Below, in pieces: positions 34,030-46,006 of a stretch of 64,000 bases of DNA. The position numbers and the translations under genes are program-made. The stretch lies in contig NC_092606.1 of assembly GCF_047663525.1 (NCBI RefSeq), positions 8,368,501 through 8,432,500 of the forward strand, read 5' to 3'. The stretch's first letter is position 1; every line of letters begins with the position of its first letter. Source of the stretch: Anas platyrhynchos. Lineage: Eukaryota; Chordata; Aves; Anseriformes; Anatidae. A model generated the notes under the pieces. It was not told where the DNA came from, ran no database searches, and saw only the letters and a list, made by a program, of their open reading frames with translations.

Positions 34030-36650
34030 TCGTGAGTTTTTACTTTTTACTGGGGATGCAAGGGAATGAGAGGGCTGGCTGGCCAGTTAAGGAGATAATG
34101 TCTTTTCCCAGCATGAAGCTTATTCTGAGCTCAGATGTGCTCCTATTCTGAAAGCACAGGGAAAACAGCTTTTAGGGTGATGTAGCTTGGTGTGTGGCAA
34201 CGTGGGGAGAGTCCACCAGAACTGCAAGCAGTAGCTTGTGTTATAACAGCTAGGGCAGATATCAGCCTCTCTAAACCAGCCCTTAGAGGAATCCCATCCT
34301 GCTGCTCACCCATACTGACCCTCATGACAGCTACACTGAACCCCTGCAGCCTCGGCTGGATGGGACCCGCTGCAGGACGCGGTCTGTTCCCTGCTGCACC
34401 CCATCACCACGCAGGGTGCAGTTCGCCCTCGTGGTCCTCCTTAACCATCCCGGGAAGGGAGGTTTCAGGCCTCCATCCTCCTCCCCTGCCTCTCGTTCCT
34501 GATGCTTTGGACAGTCGCCAGATCGCAAGCAAGTGCCCCCAAGAAGTATTTTACTTCCTGGTTGTTTTTGTTTTTTTCTTTTTTCCTTAGACCTCCAGAG
34601 GCCTCCTTTTTCATGAATAAAGCATGAGCTGTTCTCCTGGACCCACGAAGGGAGGAAACCACTGCCAGCTGCTGTGGCCGCTGCTTTTTATTGCTGTGGT
34701 TGCTGATGCCTCCTCCCTCACAGGCAGGGAGTACAGGGGAAACAGCCCCAGGATTTAATCTCGTTACTGTGTCCAGTACAAACTCTGCTGCCTGTAGCTT
34801 GTGCCCAGGCACAGCTCCCTTTGGAATAATGTTTCAATCAGTTTGGGACTGATGCATGTGAACGTTTCAATTTGAGCTAAACACAAACCATGAATGGCCG
34901 CAGTTCAGAGCACGTCGCTGACTGATACTCAGTTTTCAGCCGGTGGTGACCAGCTGATATTTCCCTGGAGTCACCCTTCTGTCTTTTTCTGCACTTGTCC
35001 AGATGAATGTAGAGTTCTACAGACCTACAGACATTTCTCCTCACTGAATCACTTTTTTTTTTTTTTTTTTTTTTTTTATCTGTTACCCATGCAAGTGTTC
35101 AGTATGTGCTTACTGGGTTTTGGCAACTATTTTCTCCCTAAATATCATTTGTCCCAGATATTTCCAGGCTGCTAAGCAAAGCATTTCATGTAGGTCTTGC
35201 TTTTGACTATTAGACTGGCACCAGAGCTGAGAAAAGGGGCTGATTCCTACACTTACTGCTTCCCTCTCTTGATCATTCTCCTAAAATGCTTCCTGAATTC
35301 AGTACTCATATCAGATGAGAACAGGCCAGTTTGCTAGGTATAAGTATGCTTTTTAATATTTAATATTTTCTAAGTTCACTCCGTGATTTAGCTTTCAAAC
35401 TCTGCCTGTGTGCTTGCTATTAATATTTTGATATGATCTTTAACTGAATGGCTAAAAAGTTCATTCATTCAGGTACTTTCTGGGTAAAAAACAAAACAAA
35501 ACAAAACAAAAAAACACTACCAATATACAGGTGGCCAAACTGAAACAGAAAAGTATAAAATGTCTTCTTGAAAAGGAGAGAGTTTTGCTCTGGAATGTGG
35601 CCTTTGTCCACTACATTGAGTACATGTCTCATATAGACATGTTAATAAACATATCTATATGCAAGTATTACACCTTTGTACATGCAGAACTTTAGTGTAT
35701 GATGCTATATAGGTTTGTTTGTATAAATAAAAATGGACACTTAGTTCAGAAAAAAAGTCTTTGATGCTAAAAAAATGTTACTTAGAACCCAAAAACAGGA
35801 AACACAGATTTCTGCTATGCTAGTAACCCACCGCTGCAATGGTTATTTAGTGATTATTGGGTTATTTCACCTACTTCTCTGGGTGTTAAAATTAAATAAA
35901 TGCAGTCATTCGAGTTATCCGTTCAGTGATTCAGTTGTCATTAATATCAATTAGTGTTTACTGCTGCACTATGGGAGGATTCTTAATGAGGTAACGGCTT
36001 CCCCAGCAGGTAGGGCTACACAAACTGTGTGCCATAAGCCCTCTGTGGCTGTGCTGTGCTTCAGAGACTATCCCTGTCAGATCAGTGAATTCCCAGTTAA
36101 CAGCCTTCTGAACTGCATGCTGACGCTAGGCGATAAAGGTGCTGAAAGGCCAGAAAATCTTACAAGCTGTCCTCGGACTGAAGACGAGCTGGGTTTGAGC
36201 TGCTGGCTCCCTCTGCCTTTCAGAGGCTCAGCTCCTGGAGGCAGAGCACACAGCAATACAGATGCCACCTGCACCGAGTTACTTCAGCTTTGGAGCCAGG
36301 AACAGAGAAAGCCAGAGCTGTTAATCTTTGTTGTAAAATGAATATAGTAGCTGAATGAGCTGGTTTGTTTGGGCAGTTTATCAGCCAGGCACTTCATTGG
36401 GATTAACTGTTAGAGGATGTGGAGTTTTAACATGATACAGTTAGAATACAGCAAAATGCCTTCTGTGAACATCCCATGTTATTACAGTGCATTAACATGT
36501 ATGGAGTTGTGCTTTGCAAGCCTCATCTCTGAATGGAAATATTATTACTTATTGAAAATAACTTTATGATAAAGGTGCTATGTAATGTAATGTGCATATG
36601 GAAATAAGCGTATTGAAAGAAAGCAGTACAAATCTGTTAGAAGCACATGA
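34030..36650. other. Intergenic DNA before the predicted - strand gene
   Basis: No coding exon was recognised. It contains T25 at 35053-35077 and an (AAAAC)n run near 35489-35516. Confidence 0.5.
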
Positions 36651-36675
36651 GGCAGTATTGTAGAATATAAAATGG

Positions 36676-36681
36676 TTTATT
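36676..36681 (-). terminator. Candidate poly(A) signal of the predicted - strand gene
   Basis: TTTATT on the + strand reads AATAAA on the - strand, about 420 nt past the TGA at 37102-37100. I found no other AATAAA on this strand between the stop and here. Confidence 0.5.
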
Positions 36682-37099
36682 ATAACTGGAATTTTATGGG
36701 AATTAATAATTGAAAAGACAGTCAACAGTCAGAGGTAGTTCTTTGCCCAGTGTATCAATTAGTGTAACCTTATGCAAGGCATTTGACTTGTACAGCTGGA
36801 AAATTGGGTAAAAGGCAGGAATAGCACTGGAAAATCAAATGCTGTTGCAAAGTGGAGCTTTCTTGAGGCAATAAAGAATTCACAAGCTAAAATTATAATG
36901 TTGTCTCTAATGGCATCCCATCGCAGCTGTGTTCTGCTGCATCACAACATGGTAATACATTGGAAAGACCTGATCCTGACAGGGTGCACCTGCAAGCCAC
37001 AGTACAGCAGTGCACACTTGGTGATCTAATCAATTTCAAAGGGATTGTTCCTACAAGTGAATTTAAACCCGCACTTATGACTTTTGCTAATTTGGGGCC

Positions 37100-37473
37100 T
37101 CAGTTCCCTATCGAAACTGGCAAACTCGAGGCTGACGTGCTTCCCAGGACCATGTGTTTGGATGTGATTTCACTGCAGCTGGTGACAAAAACATCTTTCC
37201 TGTTGGTATAGTCATAGTCTGCTGTGGGCCAGAAGGTTGTAGAGGTGGAATGTGATTGCAAATAATCTTTTGTTGTGGAGATCAGAATGGCTTCTTGCAG
37301 AGCTGGGTGACAACACATCCTAGCTAAGCCTATGGCTTTGACAGGCTGCAGGCACAGTTCCAGAGAAAACAACTGCCAAAATGTTTGTGGTGCAGGTTTT
37401 GTTTCATGTTTCATGATGCATGCCTCCTTAAAGCCCACACCGGTATGGGAGGAGTATTTTACCCTTCTGTCTT
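37100..37473 (-). CDS. Predicted - strand gene, exon 3 (last)
   Basis: A 374-nt terminal coding segment for residues 173-296, open to TGA. The acceptor has a poor pyrimidine tract but a branch-like TCTAAC. It carries HTGVGFK and STTKDY. The middle part (207-237) is more hydrophobic and could hide a small intron. Confidence 0.55.
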
Positions 37474-40400
37474 CTGTGTTAGATTTAGAATTTTTTATGC
37501 TCTGCATACTTCTCAAAACAATACAGTCAAGGCAGCAATGATGGAATGAATCCAACAAGGTTGTAATTTCTTTTCAGGTCCTTCCCAGGCTGACCTGCAT
37601 ATATACCTCTAGATCCGTTGGTACACAAACTGATCTTTAAATACAGTGATGCAATGTTTTTTTTTCTTTGGAGCGGATAAGAAGAGTGAAACTTCCCTGC
37701 AAATTTGAAGTTCTGTCTATTTACAGGGCTTACCATCTAATATCCTCTTTGTTTCATTGCTGGAAACAATGACAGGACAGAGCCCTGCATTACAACTTCC
37801 ATTGGCGATTTTTCCCCAGATCCTTCATGTCAGCCCTGTGAAGGGTAATCTGCGTGAGCTGGGGATTAAGAGTGCAGAAATTGTCAAGGAGCAGAAGTCT
37901 AACTATTAGGACTTGAAGGTCATAGCAGTATGTCATTCTCAAGGCAATTTTCTCTGCAGTTGCAGTATGGTCGTGGCTTTATGTTATGACCCTAACGTCA
38001 CAAAGTATTGATAATCTCTTAAAACAAGCCAAGTTGCAAAGAAAACAATGAGATTTGATCATTTGTTAGGTATTTTCGATTTTGGTCAATGTTTATTGTC
38101 TGCTTAAATATCGTAGCTTTTGGTGTGTTACATAGGTATGGATGTGAGTAGGTGGATTTTTCTGCCATATTTGCATTTACACATCAAATAAATGAATTTT
38201 CAGTCTGTTGTGAGGGCACCTGTTTCCATCACAGTTCAAGCCCAGTTTGCAAATATCTTTCTCTTTTCTTCCTTTAGCTATATATATAATTTGCATTCTG
38301 GATAGCTGTGACATGGCATAATCCATATTCCGAAAGTATTTTTTACAGAAAAAAAAAAAAGACCCTATTACCCTATTCATTTCTTATTTCCTTTCTTCAG
38401 TAAACATCTCTGATAGTAATTAAGTATTCCTGTTATTTTGCCACAAGCATTCTCAGATATATTGCAGAGAACAGAAAACAAAAGGTACAAAGTTCCTACT
38501 GGTGCTTTTGGGAGACCAGAAGTCTGTTCAGCAAACATCCCATCAAAGAATCTGTTGTCATAGGCTCGAAGGCAAGAGGGGCAAACCTTAAGGGTTAAAT
38601 CAAATTATTATAGAATTTGTTCTGAGAAGTTTATTTCTAAGCAAGACTTCTGAGTTGTCTGGTGCTTTTTTATTCTAATTAGAATTAATGTGGCTACAGC
38701 TGCAATATAATTATCGTTAATTATCTTTAATGTATTCTGGCCTTGTATTCCACAGGTTAATTTAATTGTGTTTTTCCACTTGTTAACTTTATATTTGTTG
38801 CCACCCTCCTCAGATTCTGTTACTTCCAAAGAGGGTAAGTAATGTTATTTACCTCCTTCCCTTTGCTTTTTTGTGCCTTCACAACCGAGTTGGCCAAATC
38901 TGAAATGCATATAGAGCATTTGCATTGTCTAAAGCTATGACTGCAATGCATGCTGGCGTGACTGAGCCCTGACATTTGCAAAGAGGAGAAAAAAACCTAG
39001 ACTGGGCATTACTCAATTAGCTCATGCACGCAGTGGGCAACTAAGTTCCAAGCAGGGGTGCTCAGCACGTTGCTCAGCACATTTGCTTTCTGTTACTGGC
39101 CTTGAAGGACTAGAAAATGCGACGCTTGTGCTGTGTGTTCTCCATGTGCAGTGTAATGCAAATTTTTTCAGGAATATTGGGTATAATTACCAGGTTCCCC
39201 ATTTCTAAACATAGTTCTTCTGCGTCTGTACGCCTCTTGTAATAAATGGAGCAGGTGGGTACTTTATGGGACCAGTGAGGACCGACAGGTTAGTGGCTGC
39301 AGTGCACCCTGAGGATCAGGGCTGGCTGTCAGGTCTGCTGTGACTGACAAAGACTGAGTATCTGCAGCCTTCATGGAGCTTGCCTGTGACTGAGACAAAT
39401 ATTAGAGCAGGCAACATAAACAATTTTAACGTGTAGCTACCACCTTCAGTCTGGTCAGCTCAAAGCACTCCACAGATCAAGTCAGTATCGTTTTTCCTTG
39501 TTCATTATTAGTGAAAACAGCTGAGGTGGAGGGAATTTCCATTTCATACCAGCAGTAAAACTTGAGGTTAGATGAGAGTCCAATTTTCCTGCATCCTAGC
39601 GTAGTGCTCTATAGAAAGCCACGCTGGCAGCTTGTTGAAATATAAAATACAATTCATGCAGTGCAATTAATAAAATGGAATTGGCAGGAAACTAAAGAAG
39701 CGTGTGTAAATTCCTGGACCTGGGTTATATCATGGCACTTGACTGACAAAATCCACATTATAAAGGCTTTCTGTAATAAATATTCTAAAACAAAAACAAA
39801 CACCTGGCAAATGGTCAGGCTTTCTCAATCTTTCCTGTGCCCGCTTTTGTAAGGCAGGATTTTTGGGAGTCATGCCTGACCTTTCTGCCTGGTGATTGCT
39901 GCAGCAATATCTGGTCGCAGAATGAGGTCGTTTGGGGCATCTTGCTGCTCTGCTGTCACAGGACTTATTATTTCTGCATAAAGAAATAATCTCCTCTTTA
40001 TAAAGACATCGCACCGATTCTTTAAACCTTTTAATGTCTTCCTGAGAAATGACAGCTGGGATCAGTGGCTGGTTGAATGGGTTGATGGTGAAAACATAAT
40101 ATGGTGGGAAAAGCGAAATTCTAACATATGGTGGATAGTTCCTCCGTAGCAGAATAGCATGTTTCTGTTGCAGATGGGCATGTCTGTGGAAAGAGTACAA
40201 AATGCAGTAAACTACTGTCCATCCAAGAGACAGGATGGCAGCCTGCTCCCTTGCATCTAAAACAAGATGGGCTGTGGGGTTTGAGCTTTGTGTTTATGCT
40301 GTGCTCATTACTGTGGTATTTAAGTTAGGTTCATCGGGGCTTTTGGTTGAGACCTTTCCTTAATTAAAAACAGGCGTATGTCTGGGGGAGGCAGAGGGCA

Positions 40401-43400
40401 GCCAGTTGTGCTGTGGATGGCCTCCCACCTTTTCTGCTGTCCTCCTGCTGTACACAAGAAAAGTGCAAATATCCACAGCTCGGCTTGGAGCCAGCACAGC
40501 TCTAGCAGAGCTCATTAACAGGCTCACTAATGTATCAGCTACCTGAGTGACCGCAAATCAGCGGACTGCAGGTGATCCTGTGTGAGACTGTCATTTAAAC
40601 ATCTTTACACTGCACTCTTCTGGTCTACAACTTGTTACAAAGACAGTTTCATGCGTGCATTTGGATCTGCTGGGGAAGCGTGCCCATGTTAAATTGCAGT
40701 GTTGGTGCTGTTTCTGGGGATGGCTTTGCTTTTCTGGAGAATTAAAGGCTAAAGAATGAAGCAGCAGGGTTGGATTTTTTTTGTGTTCAGTGTCCATGCT
40801 CAGGCTGGCTGTTTAAACCAGCTGAATGCATTGCCTGCTGAAGACATTTAAAAAAAATAAAATAAAAAATCTGTCTTTCTTCCCAGTATCAAAATTGGAG
40901 CTCACTTCCCTCCCCTTCCCTATTAAACACAGCTTCAGTTGTAGATATCAAAATCTCTTCTAAAGTTCCAGCCACAAATAGGGAGCTTTTTCAGCCTGGC
41001 TGCCCTTCCTCATGTTTGATCTTCTTGCACACTGCAACTTGTGCAAAGGAAATGGGATTCTCCTGCCTCTCACAGGCCCTGCATGCTCTGTAGCTCTGGC
41101 ACTGCAAAACATCTGCTGCTTCTATTTGGCCTGAAATAGTACCGATGTCAGGACCCAAACAACAGGGAAATAATCTTCATTTTTCATGCTCTACAGTCTG
41201 GCTCCAATTTGTTACAGACCCTCTTCAACCAGGTCAGAGGAGATGACGGATGTTCACACACCTGACAACAATAAGGAAAGGCTGGTGGCATGCACTTGGA
41301 GCAGCAATAAAGGAGGGAATAATTTTATTTTACATACAAGGAAAAATAATCAGTGAGTCAGAAGTAATTTTGCTTTGCAAAGCACAGAGACAGTTTGGAT
41401 GGTTTGCAAACTAGCGGTGCTGTTGCATGCAAACGTGATGGTTTGCCCTGTGTCTGATCTGTGTCTTCTTTTGTCTTCTTGAGGATGCACTGAGCTACCC
41501 AGGGGTATGCAGAAAGTTACCTGAGCCTTTACAAAATAGCCTGCTGCTTCATCTGATGATTACAGTGTAGGACGCTGTGTTGGCAGGCCAGAGATTGGCT
41601 TTCTTCTGACTTGAATATATGTAGAAAAGAATCTATGAACCAATGTTATAATGACCAGTCTGGGTGCCTAAGTTCTGTACCCAGCTGGGTTGCTACTGAG
41701 CTAGAGCAGGCCTTGGGAAGTTAAGCTAATCCCTCCCAGTTTTGGTGTCTATGGCTGCAAAATATGGGTGAAGTTTACTCAGCTTTGAGGTCAATAACCA
41801 TAAAAGTCTTTTTATTAGAACAAGCCTGACAGTGAGTGCAGCTGTCATTTGTCCTTTTTTTTTTTTTCTTTCCTAAAATAATAATAAAAAAAAAAAAGGC
41901 AAAGGACAGCCCAGTCTTTAATCTTGATTCAGACACACAACAAGCTTTAGGACAATAACAAAGAAAGAAAATGAAAGTAAATATGCAGTACTGTGCTGGA
42001 ATGGGAGGTCTGCTTAGAATGTCTTCTCTGCTATTTTTTTTTTGTTCCCCCCCCTCCTCTACCACAAATAAGATGCTATCCTTAGTAGTACCAAATACCC
42101 CTTCAGCATCTACATGTTCTGATCCTTCTATGTTGCTTTCTTTTGGTCAAGCTTACTTGCAGATGCTTGGCATTGAAGTGTGGATGTCAACCAGCATTTT
42201 TCTGTTTCTGCTGGGTGATCACGGATACAGTATTTTTTCTCTCCATGACTCAGTTTCTTCCTCTGTAAAGAGAAGCTGCTAATAGTCCTCATCATTGTAC
42301 ACTGTGATCTTCTGACAAAAGACTGACAATAATATACTGACTTTTTTTTTTTTTTTAAAAAAAAAAAAGCTATTCCAGGTTCTCCACTGCCAGCACGATC
42401 TTGTGTAGATCCTTTGGACAAAGGTAGTACCAGAGGACAGAATTTCAGAAGTCTTCCACTTAATGGATGTTGAATTTCTCTGAAACCTACTTGCCTTTGG
42501 GCTTGTGGATGGGAAACAGTTTTTGTAACAAAAATTACACTGCTTCAGTTATACAGCATGTCCGCGTTCCTCAGAATCACTGCAACTGCAGCAAGGAGGT
42601 TTACTTTAAAAATGTAGAACCAGACTGTGCTAATGACTAAATTATACTGATGGCTGAAGTTTAAGTAACAGTTAATGCACTAATTTCAGCATAGGAAATA
42701 TACTAAAAAAGCAGTAAGAGCTCCTCTTGATCTTCATAATTAATGAGAACTGCCATGATCCTGCAGTATATTTCCACCCACGCTTTCTTTTATGTTAACA
42801 AGTGGGTAGGAATGCACGGCAGTCAACCCAGCAGAAAGACTTCTTGCAGAGCACTTTGCCTGCATGACACAAGCCAGCCTTGCACCCCTGAAGGGTCCAG
42901 GACCCACATCTTGCCCTGTTGTTGAATGCTGGCCGATGGTCTCACTTCTTTCAGTGAACCAGAACAAGGCCAGGCCTTCAGACGAGAACACATCTAACAT
43001 GCGTGTCTAATTGACATGCTCCCAAATAACCGTCATCAGTTGTGCTGAGCATTTCTGGAAGGGAGATGAGTGGAACTCATATCATTTGACTTTAAACATC
43101 TCCTTTGCCCTAATTCTCGAGTACCCCTGTAATTCATGGATGTAAACTGTCATTGTTAGCGAGCAATTAATCTGTGCTACTTGAGGTGTCTGCAAAATGT
43201 TGAGGGGAATTGCACCCCAGTGCCTGTTTCTCTGCACTGTTTACATAGGAAGTCTAGACAGCTGGCTCAGATATAGATGCCTGAAGACAGATAAGAGGTT
43301 TCTTTCACCTAAGGAACAACAGAATCATCTGGATATTAGAAGCTTTGCAGTGGCTCTCAGTTGGGTAACAAATGCCTGAAAATCGCGGCGCCACTCGACT

Positions 43401-45900
43401 GAACTGTTATAACTCTGCAAGATCTTAACAGTTGGAGAGCTGTTTACAAGACTTTTCTGGGCTGTAGTCTTGGCCTAGACTGGGTAAGGCCTACAGCAGT
43501 CACTGATCCCTGAGATAAGAACTCTTTCAGCAGCTCTCTAATCAAAGAAAAAATAGATTTTCTTTAAATCACGGCTTTCATCTTGTTTCTCCCACCACTG
43601 CTGGAATTTTGTGCTCTGCCACTGAATGCAGCAGAATATTTGTGGTGTCAGCTTGAATGAACTTACGTTCTTGTGGCGGCTGCGCTTCTGAGATGATGGA
43701 AGTCACATAACTGGAAGTAGACAACAGTGAAGTTGCAAAATATTTTTGAATGTTGCTGTTTCTGCCACCATTCAGTTCTCAGAGTACATTGGCAGGGAAC
43801 ATGCATGCATCTAACAGGGATTTCTGGGGTAGGAAAAAGACTGAAGTGGCTAAAATCTGAAAATTTTGCTGACTTCTGAGGTTCTGATGCCACCACTTCA
43901 CGTGGCCTCTAGATGCCCTCCGTAGACTTTGAGGTATCTGTCTTTGGGGGATGACTGCAGGACTGGGGATTTAGGAAGCTTAACCTCCTGGAAACAGATG
44001 ACTTGTTTCATCATCTCATGGAGAGGTGCTTTGTCCCTTACTGCTGGGTAATAATTTGGAAAGATGCCTGAATGCTGTGGCTTATCTTCTGTTCTTATTC
44101 AAACATAGCAACACAGATAATGGCAAAACACAATATGGTTTTGTTCCTTTTGTTTCCCTAGATGCATGTGAGAGTATTCCCTCCATTTTAACGTTACTTT
44201 GACTGTGTAATGCTTCAGCTTGCCAGGATAATTTAGAAGAAAAAGGTTGTGAAGCTTTTCAGTGATCCCAGCAGCTAATGCAAATAGTCACCAAATCAAA
44301 ATAATGGATCTGTCAAGTAGAGAGAGTTTTGACTATTTGTGAGAAGCCACTTCTCAAAACAAGATCTACTTGAAGTGGTATGATATAGGAGGGTAGCAAG
44401 TGGCAAAAGGTTTGTCAGGCAAATGTGACAGCCCAGGCATGGCAGAGATTGGATACCACTTTTCTACGTGTGATAGTTTAATTGAAAGCTGTGGCCCTGC
44501 TCACCTGTGTAAAATTAACAAGTCCTTATATATTCATGTGCTGAAGCTTGAGTGTCCTGTGTGCTTCTTGTCTATGATTATCAGCACGGGGTTGTTTGTC
44601 TGCACGCAGCCCCTGTGAATAAACAAATGGTTATCGGGAAATAGCAGTGCCACTCTGCCCAACGATGGGACCTCAACAGTTATTTTCATCCTGAAGCTTT
44701 GTTTAGGGAAAGCAGGGGCAGTGGAAGCTGAGTGGGGGAGCACTAGATGGAAAAGGCACAAATTCAAGCCTTTTCAAGAATTCAAGAATGGGTCCTGCGG
44801 CCACACCGCAGCGGATGGTCCCGGCTGATCTTTCCCTCTGCCTCTGAAAATTCCCCTGAGAAAGTTTAGTCAGAGAGGCAGGCTTGCCAAAATTACTCAA
44901 GGAAATGACTTAAGAGCTCGGAAATTTTTCTAGTTTCATCTCATTAAAGCCAATAAGCTCAATTCTCCTCAGTCTTGCATCAGTGTTGTAGAGCCCATGG
45001 GTGTGAGGGAAGCCTGACCCCATGGTGCAGGCCTGCTGCTTTGAGGAGTGTGCCATGCCTGGTGCCACAGCCTCTGGTGGTGGGATGCCCCAGGTCGCTA
45101 CTGGGATGTAAATATGGTAGTCATCATGGTATATGGCTATTTGAGCAAAGAAAGTATAGTAGGCATTATAATATATAGCTATCTGAATGAAGATCCCTTG
45201 GGAGGACAGCGTTTTCAAGAAGAAAGCAGGCCCTGGGCAGCCTGCTCTAGTGGTTGGCAACCCTGCCCAGAGCAGGGGGGTTGAAACTAGATGATCTTTA
45301 AGGTTGTTTTCAACCCAGGCCATTCTATAAGAAAAAAGTGCTTTTAAGATTCGAGACTTCTGCTTCAGAAACACAGAAGCGATGAGCAACGTGCCAGCTC
45401 TCAACATCGCGTGTCAGAGCTGGGCCTGGTCCTGCAGCAGTGAGAACCAGAGGGCAGGAAATGGCATCGAGCCACAGGCTACTGGCAGGCAAAATGTAAC
45501 CCCAAACTTGCTGACCTTCTTTGTCATAATGTAGACATAGAACTCTAAATTAAATGTTTACATGGAGGTTTTAGCAACAAGAACATATTATAGAAGATAG
45601 AGCAGAAAATTGTGCAGTTGATCACAAATGACAAGGTTTAATTTCCCAGCAATACTAAATCTGAAATTCATCTGTAAACACGAAAGAGTTTGTTGGTTTT
45701 TTTTTTTGTTTGTTTGTTTTTTTTTTTTCAAAACTGCTTTAAATTTACACTCCCCCTCCTTACAAAATTCCGGGCTGTGGGCAGCACTTGTCGTTGGTCT
45801 CTGGAGCTAGCAAAGGGTGGTCACCATCACCACTAGCATCGTGATAAGGGGAAACCCTCAGACCAGAGGATGTGAGCTGGCAGAGCTGGTGAGCCGGCAT
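37100..45900 (-). CDS. Predicted undescribed protein gene, 3 exons, 296 residues, candidate ciliary/axonemal protein
   Basis: I do not recognise this protein. Exons in transcript order are 45764-45900, 39804-40183 and 37100-37473. They sum to 891 nt, an exact multiple of three. ATG is at 45900-45898; the donor ATTTT|GTAAGG leaves phase 2. The next acceptor CTTTCCACAG supplies the missing base; its donor CCAG|GTGTTT leaves phase 1, which the acceptor ACACAG| of exon 3 completes to Glu173. TGA ends residue 296. The protein is basic and Tyr/Pro-rich (NYPPYV at 61-66, LFPPYYVF at 70-77). It has SSHTGVGFK at 180-188, recalling a GSHVGTGYK segment of SAXO4/PPP1R32, and STTKDY at 238-243, recalling SAXO-type motifs. 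No signal peptide or membrane span is evident. The promoter has X-box and CRE-like elements. The Kozak context is weak, an in-frame stop lies at 45946-45948, and extra exons are possible. Function is inference. Confidence 0.55.
39804..40183 (-). CDS. Predicted - strand gene, exon 2
   Basis: A 380-nt exon for residues 46-172, open throughout, with a pyrimidine-rich acceptor (TACTCTTTCCACAG). It contains NYPPYVRISLFPPYY and an amphipathic stretch SQEDIKRFKESVRCLYKEE (92-110). This is the most protein-like segment between RFC2 and CLIP2. Confidence 0.6.
42342..42368. repeat. T15-A12 palindromic tract
   Basis: Fifteen T residues run directly into twelve A residues, a self-complementary tract. 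Confidence 0.9.
45231..45331 (+). mobile_element. CR1 LINE 3' end fragment
   Basis: The + strand shows the CR1 3' UTR signature: GGGCAGCCTGCTCTAGTGG, GTTGAAACTAGATGATCTTT, and the end CATTCTATAAG. It is short and degraded. Confidence 0.88.
45764..45900 (-). CDS. Predicted - strand gene, exon 1 (coding part)
   Basis: ATG at 45900 opens 45 codons plus two bases, beginning MPAHQLCQLTSSG. The donor GTAAGG is close to consensus. The frame stops one codon into the intron, which fits a real splice site. The ATG context (CTTCATGC) is weak. Confidence 0.5.
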
Positions 45901-45982
45901 GAAGCCAGGTGAAGCTCCGTCTCCTGTTGGAGTCCAGAGCAGGACTCAAGAGACACCTTCTCTTGCAGCTCCTTTCTCCTGG

Positions 45983-45989
45983 TGACGTG
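45983..45989. promoter_or_regulatory. CRE-like element TGACGTG
   Basis: TGACGTG lies two bases from the X-box, on its ATG-proximal side. CREM/CREB and RFX2 co-regulate many spermatid genes, so the pair would fit testis or ciliated-cell expression. This is inference from motif pairing. Confidence 0.4.
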
Positions 45990-45991
45990 CT

Positions 45992-46006
45992 GTCTCCCTA
46001 GGCAAC
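45992..46006 (-). promoter_or_regulatory. RFX X-box-like element
   Basis: On the gene strand it reads GTTGCC TAG GGAGAC, a 6-3-6 inverted repeat. One half is a perfect X-box half site; the other has one mismatch from GGNAAC. It lies 92-106 bp above the predicted ATG, the usual distance for ciliary genes controlled by RFX factors. Confidence 0.5.

Larger units (their letters stand above)
40184..45763 (-). other. Predicted intron 1 of the - strand gene
   Basis: Apart from a CR1 tail and simple repeats I see no further exon of matching phase. Open segments at 42740-43000 and 44703-44900 were examined and rejected. Confidence 0.4.

Noticed and set aside
38608..38829. Possible exon in the intron 37474-39803
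   Set aside because: AT-rich sequence with a weak acceptor and no matching donor.
42740..43000. Possible extra exon of the - strand gene
   Set aside because: The open segment is protein-like but has no convincing acceptor or donor of the needed phase.
44703..44900. Possible extra exon of the - strand gene
   Set aside because: The acceptor CTTTCTCAG is good, but the only nearby donor gives a 49-nt exon that breaks the frame.
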